Assembly (NCBI GenBank): GCA_004295885.1
Contig: SEDG01000017.1
Coordinates: 1 to 37,725, forward strand
Source: Pedobacter sp.
GTDB lineage: Bacteria; Bacteroidota; Bacteroidia; Sphingobacteriales; Sphingobacteriaceae
Length of the DNA stretch: 37,725 bases
Reading direction: 5' to 3'
The number at the start of each line of letters is the position of its first letter. Position 1 is the stretch's first letter. Below the pieces are notes generated by a model, which was not told the origin of the DNA, made no database searches, and saw only the letters and a program-made list of their open reading frames with translations. The translations under genes and the position numbers were made by a program. This document shows positions 1-9,797 of this stretch, piece after piece.

Positions 1-2112
1 AGTAACGGAAAAACCATTGTTAAAGAATGGTTGTATCAGCTATTAGCGTCAGATTATAATATTATTCGCAGTCCGAAAAGTTTTAATTCTCAAATTGGAG
101 TTCCATTATCCGTATGGCAAATTAACGGCGAACATGACCTAGCCATATTTGAAGCTGGTATATCTACCAAGAATGAAATGGAAGTTTTGGCAGAAATCAT
201 TTCGCCCTCCATTGGTGTTTTAACCAATATTGGCGAGGCGCATGCCGAGGGCTTCGAAAGCAAAGCTGAAAAGTTAACAGAAAAGTTAAAGCTTTTTGCG
301 GCTGTTGAACTCTTTATTTATGCTCCAGAATATGTAATTGATGTGGCCGCGGCAGATTTGCCAGGAAAACAAAAGTTTACTTGGAGTTTAACGTCTCCTG
401 CAGATTTACATATCTCTTTTATTGAGCCGATTGAAGGTAAAAACTACATCAGAGCTACTTATAAAGGAAAGGAAATAGAATGTTTAATTCCGTTTAGCGA
501 TAAAGCATCGGTAGAAAATGGAATAATTTGCTGGGCTACCTTGTTAGCAATGGGCTATTCTCCAGAAGAGGCAGATTTGCGTTTGGAGAAATTAACGCAG
601 GTAAGTATGCGTTTGGAGTTAATCAATGGCATCGAAAATTGTTCGATAATCGATGATTCTTATAGTGCCGATATTTCATCATTGGCCATCGCCTTAGATT
701 TTTTAAACCTGCAAAATCAACACCCTAAAAAAACTTTAATCTTATCAGATATTTACGAAACTGGTAAAGCTAATGAAGTGCTTTATGCAGAAATATCAGC
801 GTTGCTTACACAGAAAAACTTAAATCGCTTAATCGGTATTGGTCCAAATATTTCAGCATTTGCTGATTTATTTACAATTGAATCATCGTTTTACGAAAGT
901 ACACAAGATTTCATTGAACAATTACCCGCCATTCATTTTGCTAACGAAACCATTTTGATTAAAGGTGCAAGGCGATTTGAATTTGGTAGAATTAGTAAAC
1001 TGCTTACACAAAAGATCCACGATACAGTTTTAGAAATCAATTTAAATGCTTTAGCTAGTAATTTACAATTTTATCGCTCAAAGCTAAAGCCAGTAGTAAA
1101 GGTTATGGCAATGGTTAAGGCTTTTTCTTACGGAAGTGGAAGTTTTGAAATTGCCAATTTGTTGCAATATCATAAAGTGGATTATTTGGCTGTAGCCTAT
1201 GCGGATGAAGGCATCGCCCTGCGTAAAGCTGGAATAACTTTGCCAATTATGGTCATGAGCCCTGAACCCTCAGCTTTTGAGGCAATGGTTAAAAATCATT
1301 TGGAGCCTGAAATATATAATGCCAATATTCTGAGGAGTTTCCTCAATTTTTTACCCGCCTATGAAAAGGATTTCCCAATTCATCTGAAGTTAGACACAGG
1401 TATGCATCGACTTGGTTTCGAAGCAGATGATTTGCCAGACTTATTGGAAATCATAAAAGGCAATGAGCAATTAAAAGTAGTTTCGATATTTTCTCACTTA
1501 GTGGCCAGTGCAGAAGCTGAACATGACGGTTTTACTCAACATCAGTTGGATGAATTTGATAAATTATATGCCACTTTAACTAGCATCCTTGGTTATGAGC
1601 CGATAAAACATGTTTTAAATACTTCTGGCATTACGCGTTGGCCGCAAGCTCAATTAGATATGGTAAGAATTGGCATTGGCTTGTATGGCTTTGATGGGGC
1701 ATTAAATAACAACAAAGGCTTACAAACAGTTGCGATCCTTAAAACAACAGTTACACAAGTTAAAAATTTAAATGCAGGGGAAACGGTTGGTTATAGCAGA
1801 AAAGGGCTTATGCCAAATGGCGGAAGAATCGCAACTGTTAAAATTGGATATGCGGATGGCTACAGTCGTAAATTTGGAAATGGAGTAGGGAAGATGTTAG
1901 TTAAAAGCGAGTTAGTAGCTACGGTTGGCTCTATTTGTATGGATATGTGTATGCTAGATGTAACTGGTTTAAATGTAAAAACAGGCGATGAAGTTATCGT
2001 CTTTAATGACGCACATACCATTAGTGATTTAGCAAAACAGATTGACACCATTCCTTATGAAATTCTAACTAATGTTTCTCAAAGAGTAAAAAGAGTTTAT
2101 TTCTACGAATAA
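1..2112 (+). CDS. murF-alr: Bifunctional UDP-MurNAc-tripeptide:D-Ala-D-Ala ligase / alanine racemase (MurF-Alr fusion), 5' end cut by window edge
   Basis: The frame is open from base 1 (SNGKTIVKEWLYQLL, MurF P-loop region). The TTG at 31 is not a real start. The C-terminal half has the alanine racemase motif VKVMAMVKAFSYGSG (PLP lysine) and GIGLYGF. Confidence 0.93.
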   Translation, partial: SNGKTIVKEWLYQLLASDYNIIRSPKSFNSQIGVPLSVWQINGEHDLAIFEAGISTKNEMEVLAEIISPSIGVLTNIGEAHAEGFESKAEKLTEKLKLFAAVELFIYAPEYVIDVAAADLPGKQKFTWSLTSPADLHISFIEPIEGKNYIRATYKGKEIECLIPFSDKASVENGIICWATLLAMGYSPEEADLRLEKLTQVSMRLELINGIENCSIIDDSYSADISSLAIALDFLNLQNQHPKKTLILSDIYETGKANEVLYAEISALLTQKNLNRLIGIGPNISAFADLFTIESSFYESTQDFIEQLPAIHFANETILIKGARRFEFGRISKLLTQKIHDTVLEINLNALASNLQFYRSKLKPVVKVMAMVKAFSYGSGSFEIANLLQYHKVDYLAVAYADEGIALRKAGITLPIMVMSPEPSAFEAMVKNHLEPEIYNANILRSFLNFLPAYEKDFPIHLKLDTGMHRLGFEADDLPDLLEIIKGNEQLKVVSIFSHLVASAEAEHDGFTQHQLDEFDKLYATLTSILGYEPIKHVLNTSGITRWPQAQLDMVRIGIGLYGFDGALNNNKGLQTVAILKTTVTQVKNLNAGETVGYSRKGLMPNGGRIATVKIGYADGYSRKFGNGVGKMLVKSELVATVGSICMDMCMLDVTGLNVKTGDEVIVFNDAHTISDLAKQIDTIPYEILTNVSQRVKRVYFYE

Positions 2113-2123
2113 AGCTAATCCCA

Positions 2124-3695
2124 ATGTTTAGAATTATCTATCTGTTTGTGTTATTAAACTTATTTAGCATCAGTTTAAATGCACAACAAAATAATCCTCT
2201 TGTTAAGCTTAAATTAGATTTAGAAAAAACCGCTCAGGTGATTGAAAATTTTGGCTCATCTGGTTGTTGGTATTCTGAAAGTGTCGGTAATTTTTGGCCA
2301 AGCGAGAAAAAGGAGAAAATTGCAGAGTTACTATTTAGTCAAAAAATTAACGAGAATGGCAGTTTAGCTGGTATTGGTCTCTCGGCTTGGCGTTTTAATA
2401 TTGGTGCGGGAACATTGGAACAAGGCAGCAATAGTGGGATTAAAGATTTTAATAGGCGAACAGATTCATTTTTAAACCCTGATGGTACTTATGACTGGAG
2501 TAAACAAGCTGGCCAACGGTTTTTTCTTCAAAAGGCTAAGGATTATCATGTAGAAACACTGATTGCGTTTTCAAATTCGCCACCTATACAATTTACTAAA
2601 AATAGTCTAGGCTATAAAACCGAAAAAGATTTTACCGCTAACCTTAGAGATGATAGTTACAATGCTTACGCAATATTTTTAACTAATGTGACGAAGCATT
2701 TTGAAGAGCAGAATATTCATTTCAGTTATATATCTCCCGTAAATGAACCGCAATGGGATTGGTCTAGGGAACCGGGCAAAGCGGACCAAGAAGGTTCCCC
2801 TTGGACAAATAATGAGATTTCTAAAGTTGCGAAGACATTAAATACTGCGCTTGAAAACGAGAAACTATCGAGCAAAATATTAATATCTGAAGCTGGAATG
2901 CTTAATTATTTGTATGCTGGAACGGGGAAGGCCACGCATCAGATTCAAAGTTTTTTTGATATCAAAAGTCCATTGTATCTGGGTAATTTATCTCGTGTTC
3001 CAAAAACAATTGCAGGGCATAGTTATTTTACAGAATCAAATAATAAAATGCTTTTAGAAACTAGAAATCATCTTGCTGATACTATAAGGAAATATCATTT
3101 GAAGTTTTGGCAATCTGAGTATTCGATGTTGGCTGATGGTTTTAGGGAAGGTGAACAAGGAGACAGAAACCCGATGGATTGTGCACTTTTTTTGGCAAAG
3201 GTAATTCACGCAGATTTAACTGTAGGCAATGCAACCGCTTGGCAATTTTGGAATGCCTATGAACCCGGAAACGCAAAGCGAAACACAAGATATTATTTAA
3301 TTGCATTACAGCCGAAACCCGATTTTAGAGATGGCGAGTTTGCTGTTGTTAAAAATCTATGGGCTCTAGGGCATTACAGCAGGTTTGTTAGACCCGGAAT
3401 GACAAGGGTTTTAACAGAAACTATTGCCGATAAAGAAACTGAGGTACAAAAAAACTTATTGGTTTCTGCTTTCAAGAATAAAAACAATAAGCTTGTGCTC
3501 GTTTTAATTAATTATGGCAAAACTGATATTAATGTGGAATTGACAATTAAAAATGCAAAGCGAAATTATGCTAAAGCAACCACTTATGTGACCAGTGCAG
3601 AAGAAGGTGTAGATATGAAATTACAGGGAAGAAGGAAGTCTTTAGAAATCACCCAGATTAAAGCGAGGTCTATACAAACAATTTTGCTAGATTAA
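2124..3695 (+). CDS. Secreted glycoside hydrolase, GH30-like (glucosylceramidase / endo-beta-1,6-galactanase type)
   Basis: Signal peptide; IENFGSSGCWYSESVG, SPVNEPQWDW (acid/base E) and KFWQSEYSM (nucleophile E). Confidence 0.75.
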   Translation: MFRIIYLFVLLNLFSISLNAQQNNPLVKLKLDLEKTAQVIENFGSSGCWYSESVGNFWPSEKKEKIAELLFSQKINENGSLAGIGLSAWRFNIGAGTLEQGSNSGIKDFNRRTDSFLNPDGTYDWSKQAGQRFFLQKAKDYHVETLIAFSNSPPIQFTKNSLGYKTEKDFTANLRDDSYNAYAIFLTNVTKHFEEQNIHFSYISPVNEPQWDWSREPGKADQEGSPWTNNEISKVAKTLNTALENEKLSSKILISEAGMLNYLYAGTGKATHQIQSFFDIKSPLYLGNLSRVPKTIAGHSYFTESNNKMLLETRNHLADTIRKYHLKFWQSEYSMLADGFREGEQGDRNPMDCALFLAKVIHADLTVGNATAWQFWNAYEPGNAKRNTRYYLIALQPKPDFRDGEFAVVKNLWALGHYSRFVRPGMTRVLTETIADKETEVQKNLLVSAFKNKNNKLVLVLINYGKTDINVELTIKNAKRNYAKATTYVTSAEEGVDMKLQGRRKSLEITQIKARSIQTILLD

Positions 3696-3738
3696 AGCAT
3701 ATCGAACAACTCCATGATATTTTCCCTATTTTTGCATC

Positions 3739-4329
3739 ATGAATAGGATAGGAAGAGCGCTTTTAAATTACCTGATTAAAGGATTATTAATTGTTGTGCC
3801 AATTGCCCTAAGCATTTTTATAGTGGTTTGGGCAGTAACAACTGTTGATAGTTGGTTAAACATCAATAATATTTTAGGTGTAAATCCACTTACCGGTACA
3901 AATAGAAATATACCTGGTTTAGGGTTGGGATTGGTGGTTTTCATCATCTTAATTGCTGGAATTTTTGTAACCAATTTTGTAACTGAGCCGATGTATAATT
4001 GGTTTCAGCGTACAATGAATAGGCTGCCACTTTTAAATTTTATTTTTTCTTCCATTAAAGATTTAACTGAAGCGTTTGTTGGCGATGAAAAGAAATTTAA
4101 TCACCCTGTGTTAGTTCATGTAGAGGGAGGGATGAAAAGAATTGGGTTTTTAACGCAAAACGATTTAACGAAGCTTGATTTACCAGGAGATGCGATAGTT
4201 TATTTCCCATTTTCATACTCTTTTGCCGGACAAGTCTATGTGGTTAGCAAAGAAAAAATTAAGCCTTTAAATATGAGTGCCGCAGATGCGATGAAATTAG
4301 TAGTTAGTGGTGGTGTTAGCCATTTCTAA
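3739..4329 (+). CDS. DUF502 family membrane protein
   Basis: Two N-terminal TM segments followed by NRLPLLNFIFSSIKDLTEAF...GGMKRIGFLTQ, typical of DUF502. Confidence 0.8.
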   Translation: MNRIGRALLNYLIKGLLIVVPIALSIFIVVWAVTTVDSWLNINNILGVNPLTGTNRNIPGLGLGLVVFIILIAGIFVTNFVTEPMYNWFQRTMNRLPLLNFIFSSIKDLTEAFVGDEKKFNHPVLVHVEGGMKRIGFLTQNDLTKLDLPGDAIVYFPFSYSFAGQVYVVSKEKIKPLNMSAADAMKLVVSGGVSHF

Positions 4330-4823
4330 AGGATTCCCCTTGATATCATTGGAATAAAGATTATAATAAATATAAGAAGCATGAACATTTTGGTGAAGTG
4401 TTCTCTTGCATAAAATCCTATCAAGAGCATCAATTCATCATCAGTATTTGATAGTACAGTTCCTGATGAGGTTGAAGAATCGTAGTTTATTTGCTTATCG
4501 CTAAAATTTGTTATCCTCCATTGGGAATGCCAAGTATTAGTGAATTCTAAAGCATATTTCTCGCCAGAATTTAAAGTAATGGTTGCTTTTGTTTTCCAAT
4601 CACTGTAGCTAATAAAACCAAGCAGTTCATTGTTGCCATCAAATATTTGGGTATTGGTACCGTAAAGTCCGTCATCTTTAAACCTATAATTTTTCGTTTG
4701 ACTAATGGCTTTGGCTTCACTTCTCCAGGTATCAAAAAATAGAGTAGAATTGATTTTTCCGTTTTCAAAAATCTGATAGTTGCTTTCGAAGATTCCTTTG
4801 TTCCAAGTTAAGTAGCGTTCCAT
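4326..4823 (-). CDS. Hypothetical protein, beta-rich with C-terminal hydrophobic segment
   Basis: Intact 165-aa ORF. The stop overlaps the DUF502 stop by 4 bp, tail to tail. No family recognised. Confidence 0.6.
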   Translation of the reverse strand: MERYLTWNKGIFESNYQIFENGKINSTLFFDTWRSEAKAISQTKNYRFKDDGLYGTNTQIFDGNNELLGFISYSDWKTKATITLNSGEKYALEFTNTWHSQWRITNFSDKQINYDSSTSSGTVLSNTDDELMLLIGFYAREHFTKMFMLLIFIIIFIPMISRGIL

Positions 4824-4886
4824 GGCTTATACTTTTATAATTTATAGACTGCGATTGCTTTATTTCGTTACAAATAAGACAAAAAA

Positions 4887-4910
4887 ATAGCCAACTAATA
4901 AGTTGGCTAT
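4887..4910 (-). terminator. Intrinsic terminator downstream of the LOG-family gene
   Basis: TAGCCAACT-AATA-AGTTGGCTA perfect stem. The A7 run on the plus-strand left side gives a U-tract on the minus strand. Confidence 0.75.
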
Positions 4911-4952
4911 AAATGACTAACAGATTTCTCCTGTCGTTGAAATGACGAAAGT

Positions 4953-5660
4953 TTAGAAATTCGGTTTCAATACATATTTATCATAGAATCTAAAGATATG
5001 TTCAGCAGCTTCTTCCGCTGTATCAACCAATCTAAATAAGTTTAAATCTTCTGCATGAATGTTATGCTCTTTCTCTAGCATAGTCGATTTAATCCAATCA
5101 ACCAATCCGCCCCAGTAGGCTTTGCCAACTAACACAATTGGGAAACGGGCAATTTTACCGGTCTGAATTAAAGTTATTGCTTCAAATAATTCATCCATTG
5201 TTCCCATCCCGCCAGGTAATACCACAAAACCTTGTGAGTATTTCATAAACATTACTTTTCTAATGAAAAAGTAATCGAATTCTAGTAATTTATTATGGTC
5301 GATGTATTTATTATGGAATTGCTCAAAAGGTAAATCGATATTTAAACCAACAGATTTACCACCGTTCATATGTGCACCTTTGTTACCAGCTTCCATGATA
5401 CCTGGGCCACCACCCGTAATTACACCGTAACCTCTATCCGTTAATAAACGACCGCATTCTACTGCAATCTCATAATATGGATTAGTTTCTGCGGTACGAG
5501 CAGAACCAAAAATACTTACGCAAGGCCCAATTTTAGCCAACTTCTCAAATCCATCAACAAACTCTGCCATGATTTTAAAAATCTGCCAGCTATCCGTTAC
5601 TTTTATTTCTTGCCAATCTTTATTCGCAAAGGCACTTCTTATCTTTTCTTCACTTGTCAT
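4953..5660 (-). CDS. LOG family protein (TIGR00730-type, nucleotide 5'-monophosphate phosphoribohydrolase-like)
   Basis: Contains GGGPGIMEAGNKGA and LPGGMGTMDELFE (the PGGxGTxxE motif). Confidence 0.9.
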   Translation of the reverse strand: MTSEEKIRSAFANKDWQEIKVTDSWQIFKIMAEFVDGFEKLAKIGPCVSIFGSARTAETNPYYEIAVECGRLLTDRGYGVITGGGPGIMEAGNKGAHMNGGKSVGLNIDLPFEQFHNKYIDHNKLLEFDYFFIRKVMFMKYSQGFVVLPGGMGTMDELFEAITLIQTGKIARFPIVLVGKAYWGGLVDWIKSTMLEKEHNIHAEDLNLFRLVDTAEEAAEHIFRFYDKYVLKPNF

Positions 5661-5676
5661 TCTTATATAAGATTAT

Positions 5677-5780
5677 TTGTTCATTGGTATCATTGGTATC
5701 ATTGGTGTCATTGGTTCATTAGGCATGATGATTAAACATGCAATACAAATGAACTAGTGAACAATTGAACTAATGAACTA
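5677..5780. repeat. Intergenic iterated-word inverted repeat (GTTCATTGGT / TCATTGGTA words)
   Basis: TTGTTCATTGGTATCATTGGTATCATTGGTGTCATTGGTTCATTAG, followed by GAACTAGTGAACAATTGAACTAATGAAC (reverse-complement arm). Confidence 0.7.
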
Positions 5781-5781
5781 T

Positions 5782-7290
5782 TTAAAACTTAGTTTGTTGA
5801 TCTGTTTTTTTACTGATCAGTAATAAGCCAACAAATGTAATCAATCCGTTTACCAATATCAGCTCTACGCTAAAAACATATCCACCGAGCAATGTAGTTG
5901 AGTAAGCATTTAACAAATAGCACACTGCAGGAGAAAGCACACATACAATTGGAACCAACTTATCATATACACCTCTATTTCTAACAAATAAACCAAAAGT
6001 GTAAAGCCCTAAAAGTGGCCCGTAGGTATAGGATGCTACTTTAAAAATTCCCTTAACAACAGATTCATCATTCACTGCATTAAACAATATAATTACAAAA
6101 AACATTAAAAGTGAAAATGCAACGTGTACTAAATGTCTTTGTTTAACAGCGTTTTTATTGTTTAAGTTTTCTTTTTTGTCCATCCCTAAAAAATCTACGC
6201 AGAACGAGGTAGTTAAGGCTGTTAATGCACTATCAGTAGTTGCAAATGTAGCAGCTGTCAAACCTAACATAAACACAATTGCTGGTACTGTAGCTAAGTG
6301 GTTCAAAGCAATTTCAGGAAAAAGAAAATCTGTACGAGGCTTTCCAGTAATATGGTCCAAAGGAATTTCGATGCCTTTTTGAGCTGCGAAAACATATAAC
6401 AAGGCACCTACGCTTAAAAAGAAGATGTTCAAAATAACAAACACACCGGTAAAAGTGAACATATTCTTCTGAGCTTCTTTAATAGTGCCCATACTTAAAT
6501 TCTTCTGCATTAAATCTTGATCCAAACCAGTCATTGCGATGGTTACAAAAATACCACCAAGCAAAGCTTTACTGATATGGAAACCATTGGTAAGGAAATC
6601 TTCATAGAAGAATATTTTTGAATAACCGCTGTTTTTAATGGTTTCAAAAGCTTGTGGAATACTTAAATTCAAGCTATTACAAATAAAATAAATGGTCAAG
6701 AATACAGAAAGCACTAAGAAGAAGGTTTGTAGCGTGTCTGTAATAATGATGGTTTTTAAACCACCTTTAAAAGTATAAGACCAAATTAAACCTAGGGAGA
6801 TCAATACAGTTACCCAGAACGGAATATGATAGGCATCAAAGATAAAACGTTGTAGTACAATAACCACTAGGTATAACCTAAAAGCAGAACCAATGGTGCG
6901 GCTAATCAAGAAGATTGATGCGGCAGTTTTGTAACTGTAAAAGCCCAATCGTTGTTCTATATAGCTATAAATTGAAGTCAACTTCATTCTATAATAAAGT
7001 GGAAGTAGAACTGTAGCTATGATAATGAAACCAATGGCATTACCTAAAACAAACTGGAAGTACTGAAACTGATTACCTCCTGGAGCACCAACTTCTCCTG
7101 GAACGGAAATAAAAGTTACCCCAGAAAGTGCCGTGCCAATCATCCCAAAGGCAACTAAATACCACTTAGAATTTCTATTGGCTATAAAAAAAGTTGAATT
7201 GTCTGATGATTTTTTCGATGTGACGAAAGCAATGATAATCAAGACCAGAAAATATCCGATTAAAAAACTTAGCAGTACGGTTGGACTCAT
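5782..7290 (-). CDS. Sodium:solute symporter (SSS family)
   Basis: About 13 hydrophobic segments; GTALSGVTFISVPGEVGAPGG and TDSALTALTTSFCVDFLG. Confidence 0.9.
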   Translation of the reverse strand: MSPTVLLSFLIGYFLVLIIIAFVTSKKSSDNSTFFIANRNSKWYLVAFGMIGTALSGVTFISVPGEVGAPGGNQFQYFQFVLGNAIGFIIIATVLLPLYYRMKLTSIYSYIEQRLGFYSYKTAASIFLISRTIGSAFRLYLVVIVLQRFIFDAYHIPFWVTVLISLGLIWSYTFKGGLKTIIITDTLQTFFLVLSVFLTIYFICNSLNLSIPQAFETIKNSGYSKIFFYEDFLTNGFHISKALLGGIFVTIAMTGLDQDLMQKNLSMGTIKEAQKNMFTFTGVFVILNIFFLSVGALLYVFAAQKGIEIPLDHITGKPRTDFLFPEIALNHLATVPAIVFMLGLTAATFATTDSALTALTTSFCVDFLGMDKKENLNNKNAVKQRHLVHVAFSLLMFFVIILFNAVNDESVVKGIFKVASYTYGPLLGLYTFGLFVRNRGVYDKLVPIVCVLSPAVCYLLNAYSTTLLGGYVFSVELILVNGLITFVGLLLISKKTDQQTKF

Positions 7291-7323
7291 ATTTTATATT
7301 TAGTTTTTAAATGTAAGAATTTA

Positions 7324-7331
7324 CAAATTTA
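7324..7331 (-). promoter_or_regulatory. Candidate -7 element (TAAATTTG) for the SSS transporter
   Basis: Matches the Bacteroidota TAnnTTTG consensus on the minus strand, about 33 nt upstream of the ATG. Confidence 0.45.
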
Positions 7332-7363
7332 AATCAATTGATAGATGGAAAATAAATAGGAGG

Positions 7364-7463
7364 GGTTGATGATTGGTGGACGATGGTCAATAGCTAAATT
7401 TAATAATGGAAATCTTCATTTTATGTATTTTGGCTATCAACTATTAACTATCATCCATTGACT
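7364..7463. repeat. Intergenic iterated-word inverted repeat (GTTGATGATTGGTGGACGATGGTCAATAGCTA arm)
   Basis: The right arm GGCTATCAACTATTAACTATCATCCATTGACT is an imperfect reverse complement of the left arm. Confidence 0.65.
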
Positions 7464-7504
7464 AAGTAACAAAATAACCAACCTTTTTTTATTAAATTTG
7501 TAGA

Positions 7505-8122
7505 ATGAACTTTTCTTCTCAATTGCTTGAAGACGCAGTAAATGAATTTTCTAAATTACCTGGTGTAGGGCAAAAAACGGCCTTACGTTTGGTGCTACAT
7601 TTATTAAATAAGGAGCAAGAAGAGGTTTCTCATTTTGGAAATACTTTAATTAGGCTTAAAGCCGAAATTAAACATTGTAATATTTGCCATAACATTTCCG
7701 ACCATCATACTTGTAGCATTTGTACGGCTGCGAAAAGGGAAAAGGAAGTTATTTGTGTTGTAGAAGATACTCGCGACGTAATGGCCATTGAAAACACCAA
7801 TCAGTTTTTTGGCGTATACCACGTTTTGGGTGGATTAATTTCTCCCATGGATGGTGTTGGCCCATCTGATTTATATATTGATAGTTTGGTGCAAAGAGTA
7901 GCCACAACACCAGTAAAAGAAATCATATTGGCATTAAGTGCAAATATGGAAGGAGATACTACCTTGTTTTATCTTCATAAAAGGCTAAAGGATTTTCAAA
8001 TTCCAATTACTACGATCGCTAGGGGTATCGCTTTTGGCGGAGAATTAGAATACGCTGATGAAATTACACTCGGCCGCTCAATTATTACCAGAGTTCCTTA
8101 CGAAGGTTCTTTCCTAAAATAA
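7505..8122 (+). CDS. recR: Recombination mediator RecR
   Basis: LPGVGQKTALRLVLHLL; Cys4 zinc motif CNICHNISDHHTCSIC; Toprim ICVVEDTRDVMAIE. Confidence 0.97.
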   Translation: MNFSSQLLEDAVNEFSKLPGVGQKTALRLVLHLLNKEQEEVSHFGNTLIRLKAEIKHCNICHNISDHHTCSICTAAKREKEVICVVEDTRDVMAIENTNQFFGVYHVLGGLISPMDGVGPSDLYIDSLVQRVATTPVKEIILALSANMEGDTTLFYLHKRLKDFQIPITTIARGIAFGGELEYADEITLGRSIITRVPYEGSFLK

Positions 8123-8128
8123 TATACG

Positions 8129-8893
8129 ATGAGAAAATTAATCGCTATCAGTCTTTTTGTGCTACTTGCAGCAACTGTTTTTGCACAAGTTAAAATTCAT
8201 TCACATAATGATTACGTTCAAAAACAGCAATTCAGTTTAGCATACGATAATAAAGTTTATCAAATAGAAGCAGATATTTTTGAGGTAAATGGCGAATTAA
8301 TTGTCGCTCACAGCAAAAAAGAAATAGACACGAAGCAAACTTTAGAGAAATTATATCTTGATAAAATCGATTCATTATTCAAGCTATATAAAGGAAAAGT
8401 GGGTGGTGATAAGAAATACACTTTTACCTTGATGATAGATTTTAAGACAAGTTGGGAGACAACTTTTCCTGCCTTTCAAAAACATATCGAGAAGTACGGC
8501 GAAATCTTCGACAGGAGCAAGAATAAAAATGCAGTTCAAATTGTGATTAGCGGGAACAGACCTGCAGATTCATTGTATCACACTTTTCCAAGCTGGGTTT
8601 ATTTTGATGGTTTGCCAAACATCAGCTATGCTAAAACAGACTTAAAAAGAATAACCATGATTAGCGATAATTTTGCTATCTATTCTAGATGGAAAGGGGT
8701 TGGCGAAATTTCAGAAGCTGATAAGATGAAACTACAGGCGACTGTAAAAGAAGCCCATCAATTAAATAAACCAATACGTTTTTGGGGAGCGCCCGATACT
8801 CAGGATTGCTGGAAACAATTGGTAGAGTTAGGTGTCGATATTATAAACACAGATAAAATAGTGGAGTGTAAAACTTACTTCGAACATAAATAA
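8129..8893 (+). CDS. Secreted PI-PLC/GDPD-like phosphodiesterase
   Basis: Signal peptide; HSHNDYVQKQQFSLAY, EADIF...LIVAHS and GAPDTQDCWKQLVELGVDIINTDKI. Confidence 0.7.
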   Translation: MRKLIAISLFVLLAATVFAQVKIHSHNDYVQKQQFSLAYDNKVYQIEADIFEVNGELIVAHSKKEIDTKQTLEKLYLDKIDSLFKLYKGKVGGDKKYTFTLMIDFKTSWETTFPAFQKHIEKYGEIFDRSKNKNAVQIVISGNRPADSLYHTFPSWVYFDGLPNISYAKTDLKRITMISDNFAIYSRWKGVGEISEADKMKLQATVKEAHQLNKPIRFWGAPDTQDCWKQLVELGVDIINTDKIVECKTYFEHK

Positions 8894-9708
8894 TGGATTT
8901 TAAGAATAAGGTTGTCGTAATTACCGGTGCATCATCTGGTATTGGTAAGGCATTGGCCGAAGAACTGACAAAACGTGGCGCCAATGTTGTTTTGGGCGCT
9001 CGCCAATACGTAACACTTTGCGAAATTACAGCAGAGCTGGAAGCAAAATATGCAGTAAAGGCTTTAGCTGTTCAATGCGATGTAAGTAAGGAAAGCGATT
9101 GTGAAATGCTGGTTAAACAAACGTTGATCACCTTTGGTAAAATTGATGTTTTAATAAATAATGCTGGACTTTCGATGCGTGCGTTGTTCAACGATGTTGA
9201 TTTATCGGTTTTAAAAAACTTGATGGATGTTAATTTCTGGGGCACTGTTTATTGTACAAAATATGCCTTGCCAGAAATTTTAAAAACCAAAGGTAGTATA
9301 GTTGCCGTATCTTCTATTGCAGGTTACAGAGGTTTACCTGGAAGAACAGGTTATTCAGCTTCAAAATTCGCAATGAACGGTTTTATGGAATCACTCAGAA
9401 CTGAAAACCTAAAAACTGGTGTTCATGTAATGGTGGCTTGTCCTGGCTTTACTACTTCTAACATCCGCGTTGCTGCATTGGCAAAAGATGGTTCGGCTCA
9501 TGGAGAAACAAGTATGGAAGAAGGTAAAATGATGACCTCGGAAGCTGTTGCAGCGATTATAGGCGATGGTATTGTAGCTAGAAAACGTACCTTAATTATG
9601 ACAGGACAGGGTAAATTAGCGGTCTGGGTTAACAAATTATTTCCAGCATTTGCTGATAAAAAAGTGTTCGACTTGTTTGCGAAAGAGAAAAACCCTTTGA
9701 TTAAGTAG
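8893..9708 (+). CDS. SDR family oxidoreductase
   Basis: TGASSGIGKALAEEL (TGxxxGxG), NNAG, YSASK. The start overlaps the upstream stop (TAATG). Confidence 0.93.
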   Translation: MDFKNKVVVITGASSGIGKALAEELTKRGANVVLGARQYVTLCEITAELEAKYAVKALAVQCDVSKESDCEMLVKQTLITFGKIDVLINNAGLSMRALFNDVDLSVLKNLMDVNFWGTVYCTKYALPEILKTKGSIVAVSSIAGYRGLPGRTGYSASKFAMNGFMESLRTENLKTGVHVMVACPGFTTSNIRVAALAKDGSAHGETSMEEGKMMTSEAVAAIIGDGIVARKRTLIMTGQGKLAVWVNKLFPAFADKKVFDLFAKEKNPLIK

Positions 9709-9713
9709 ACTTC

Positions 9714-9784
9714 TGGAAATAGAGAATAGGGAATGGGAAATAGGTTAAGCCTTTTCTATTCTCTATTTCCCATTTCCTATTCCC
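9714..9784. repeat. Intergenic iterated-word inverted repeat (GGGAATAGG / GGAAATAG words), GA-rich arm then CT-rich arm
   Basis: GGAAATAGAGAATAGGGAATGGGAAATAGG, then TTTTCTATTCTCTATTTCCCATTTCCTATTCCC. Confidence 0.75.
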
Positions 9785-9797
9785 AATAGAAATAAAT

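Noticed and set aside
5681-5722. Possible mini CRISPR array (regular ATTGGTATC units)
   Set aside because: Units are about 9-10 bp and contiguous, with no unique spacers and no cas genes; this is a tandem array.
7364-7463. Intrinsic terminator
   Set aside because: It lies between divergent gene starts and lacks an adjacent U-tract, so a terminator role is not supported.
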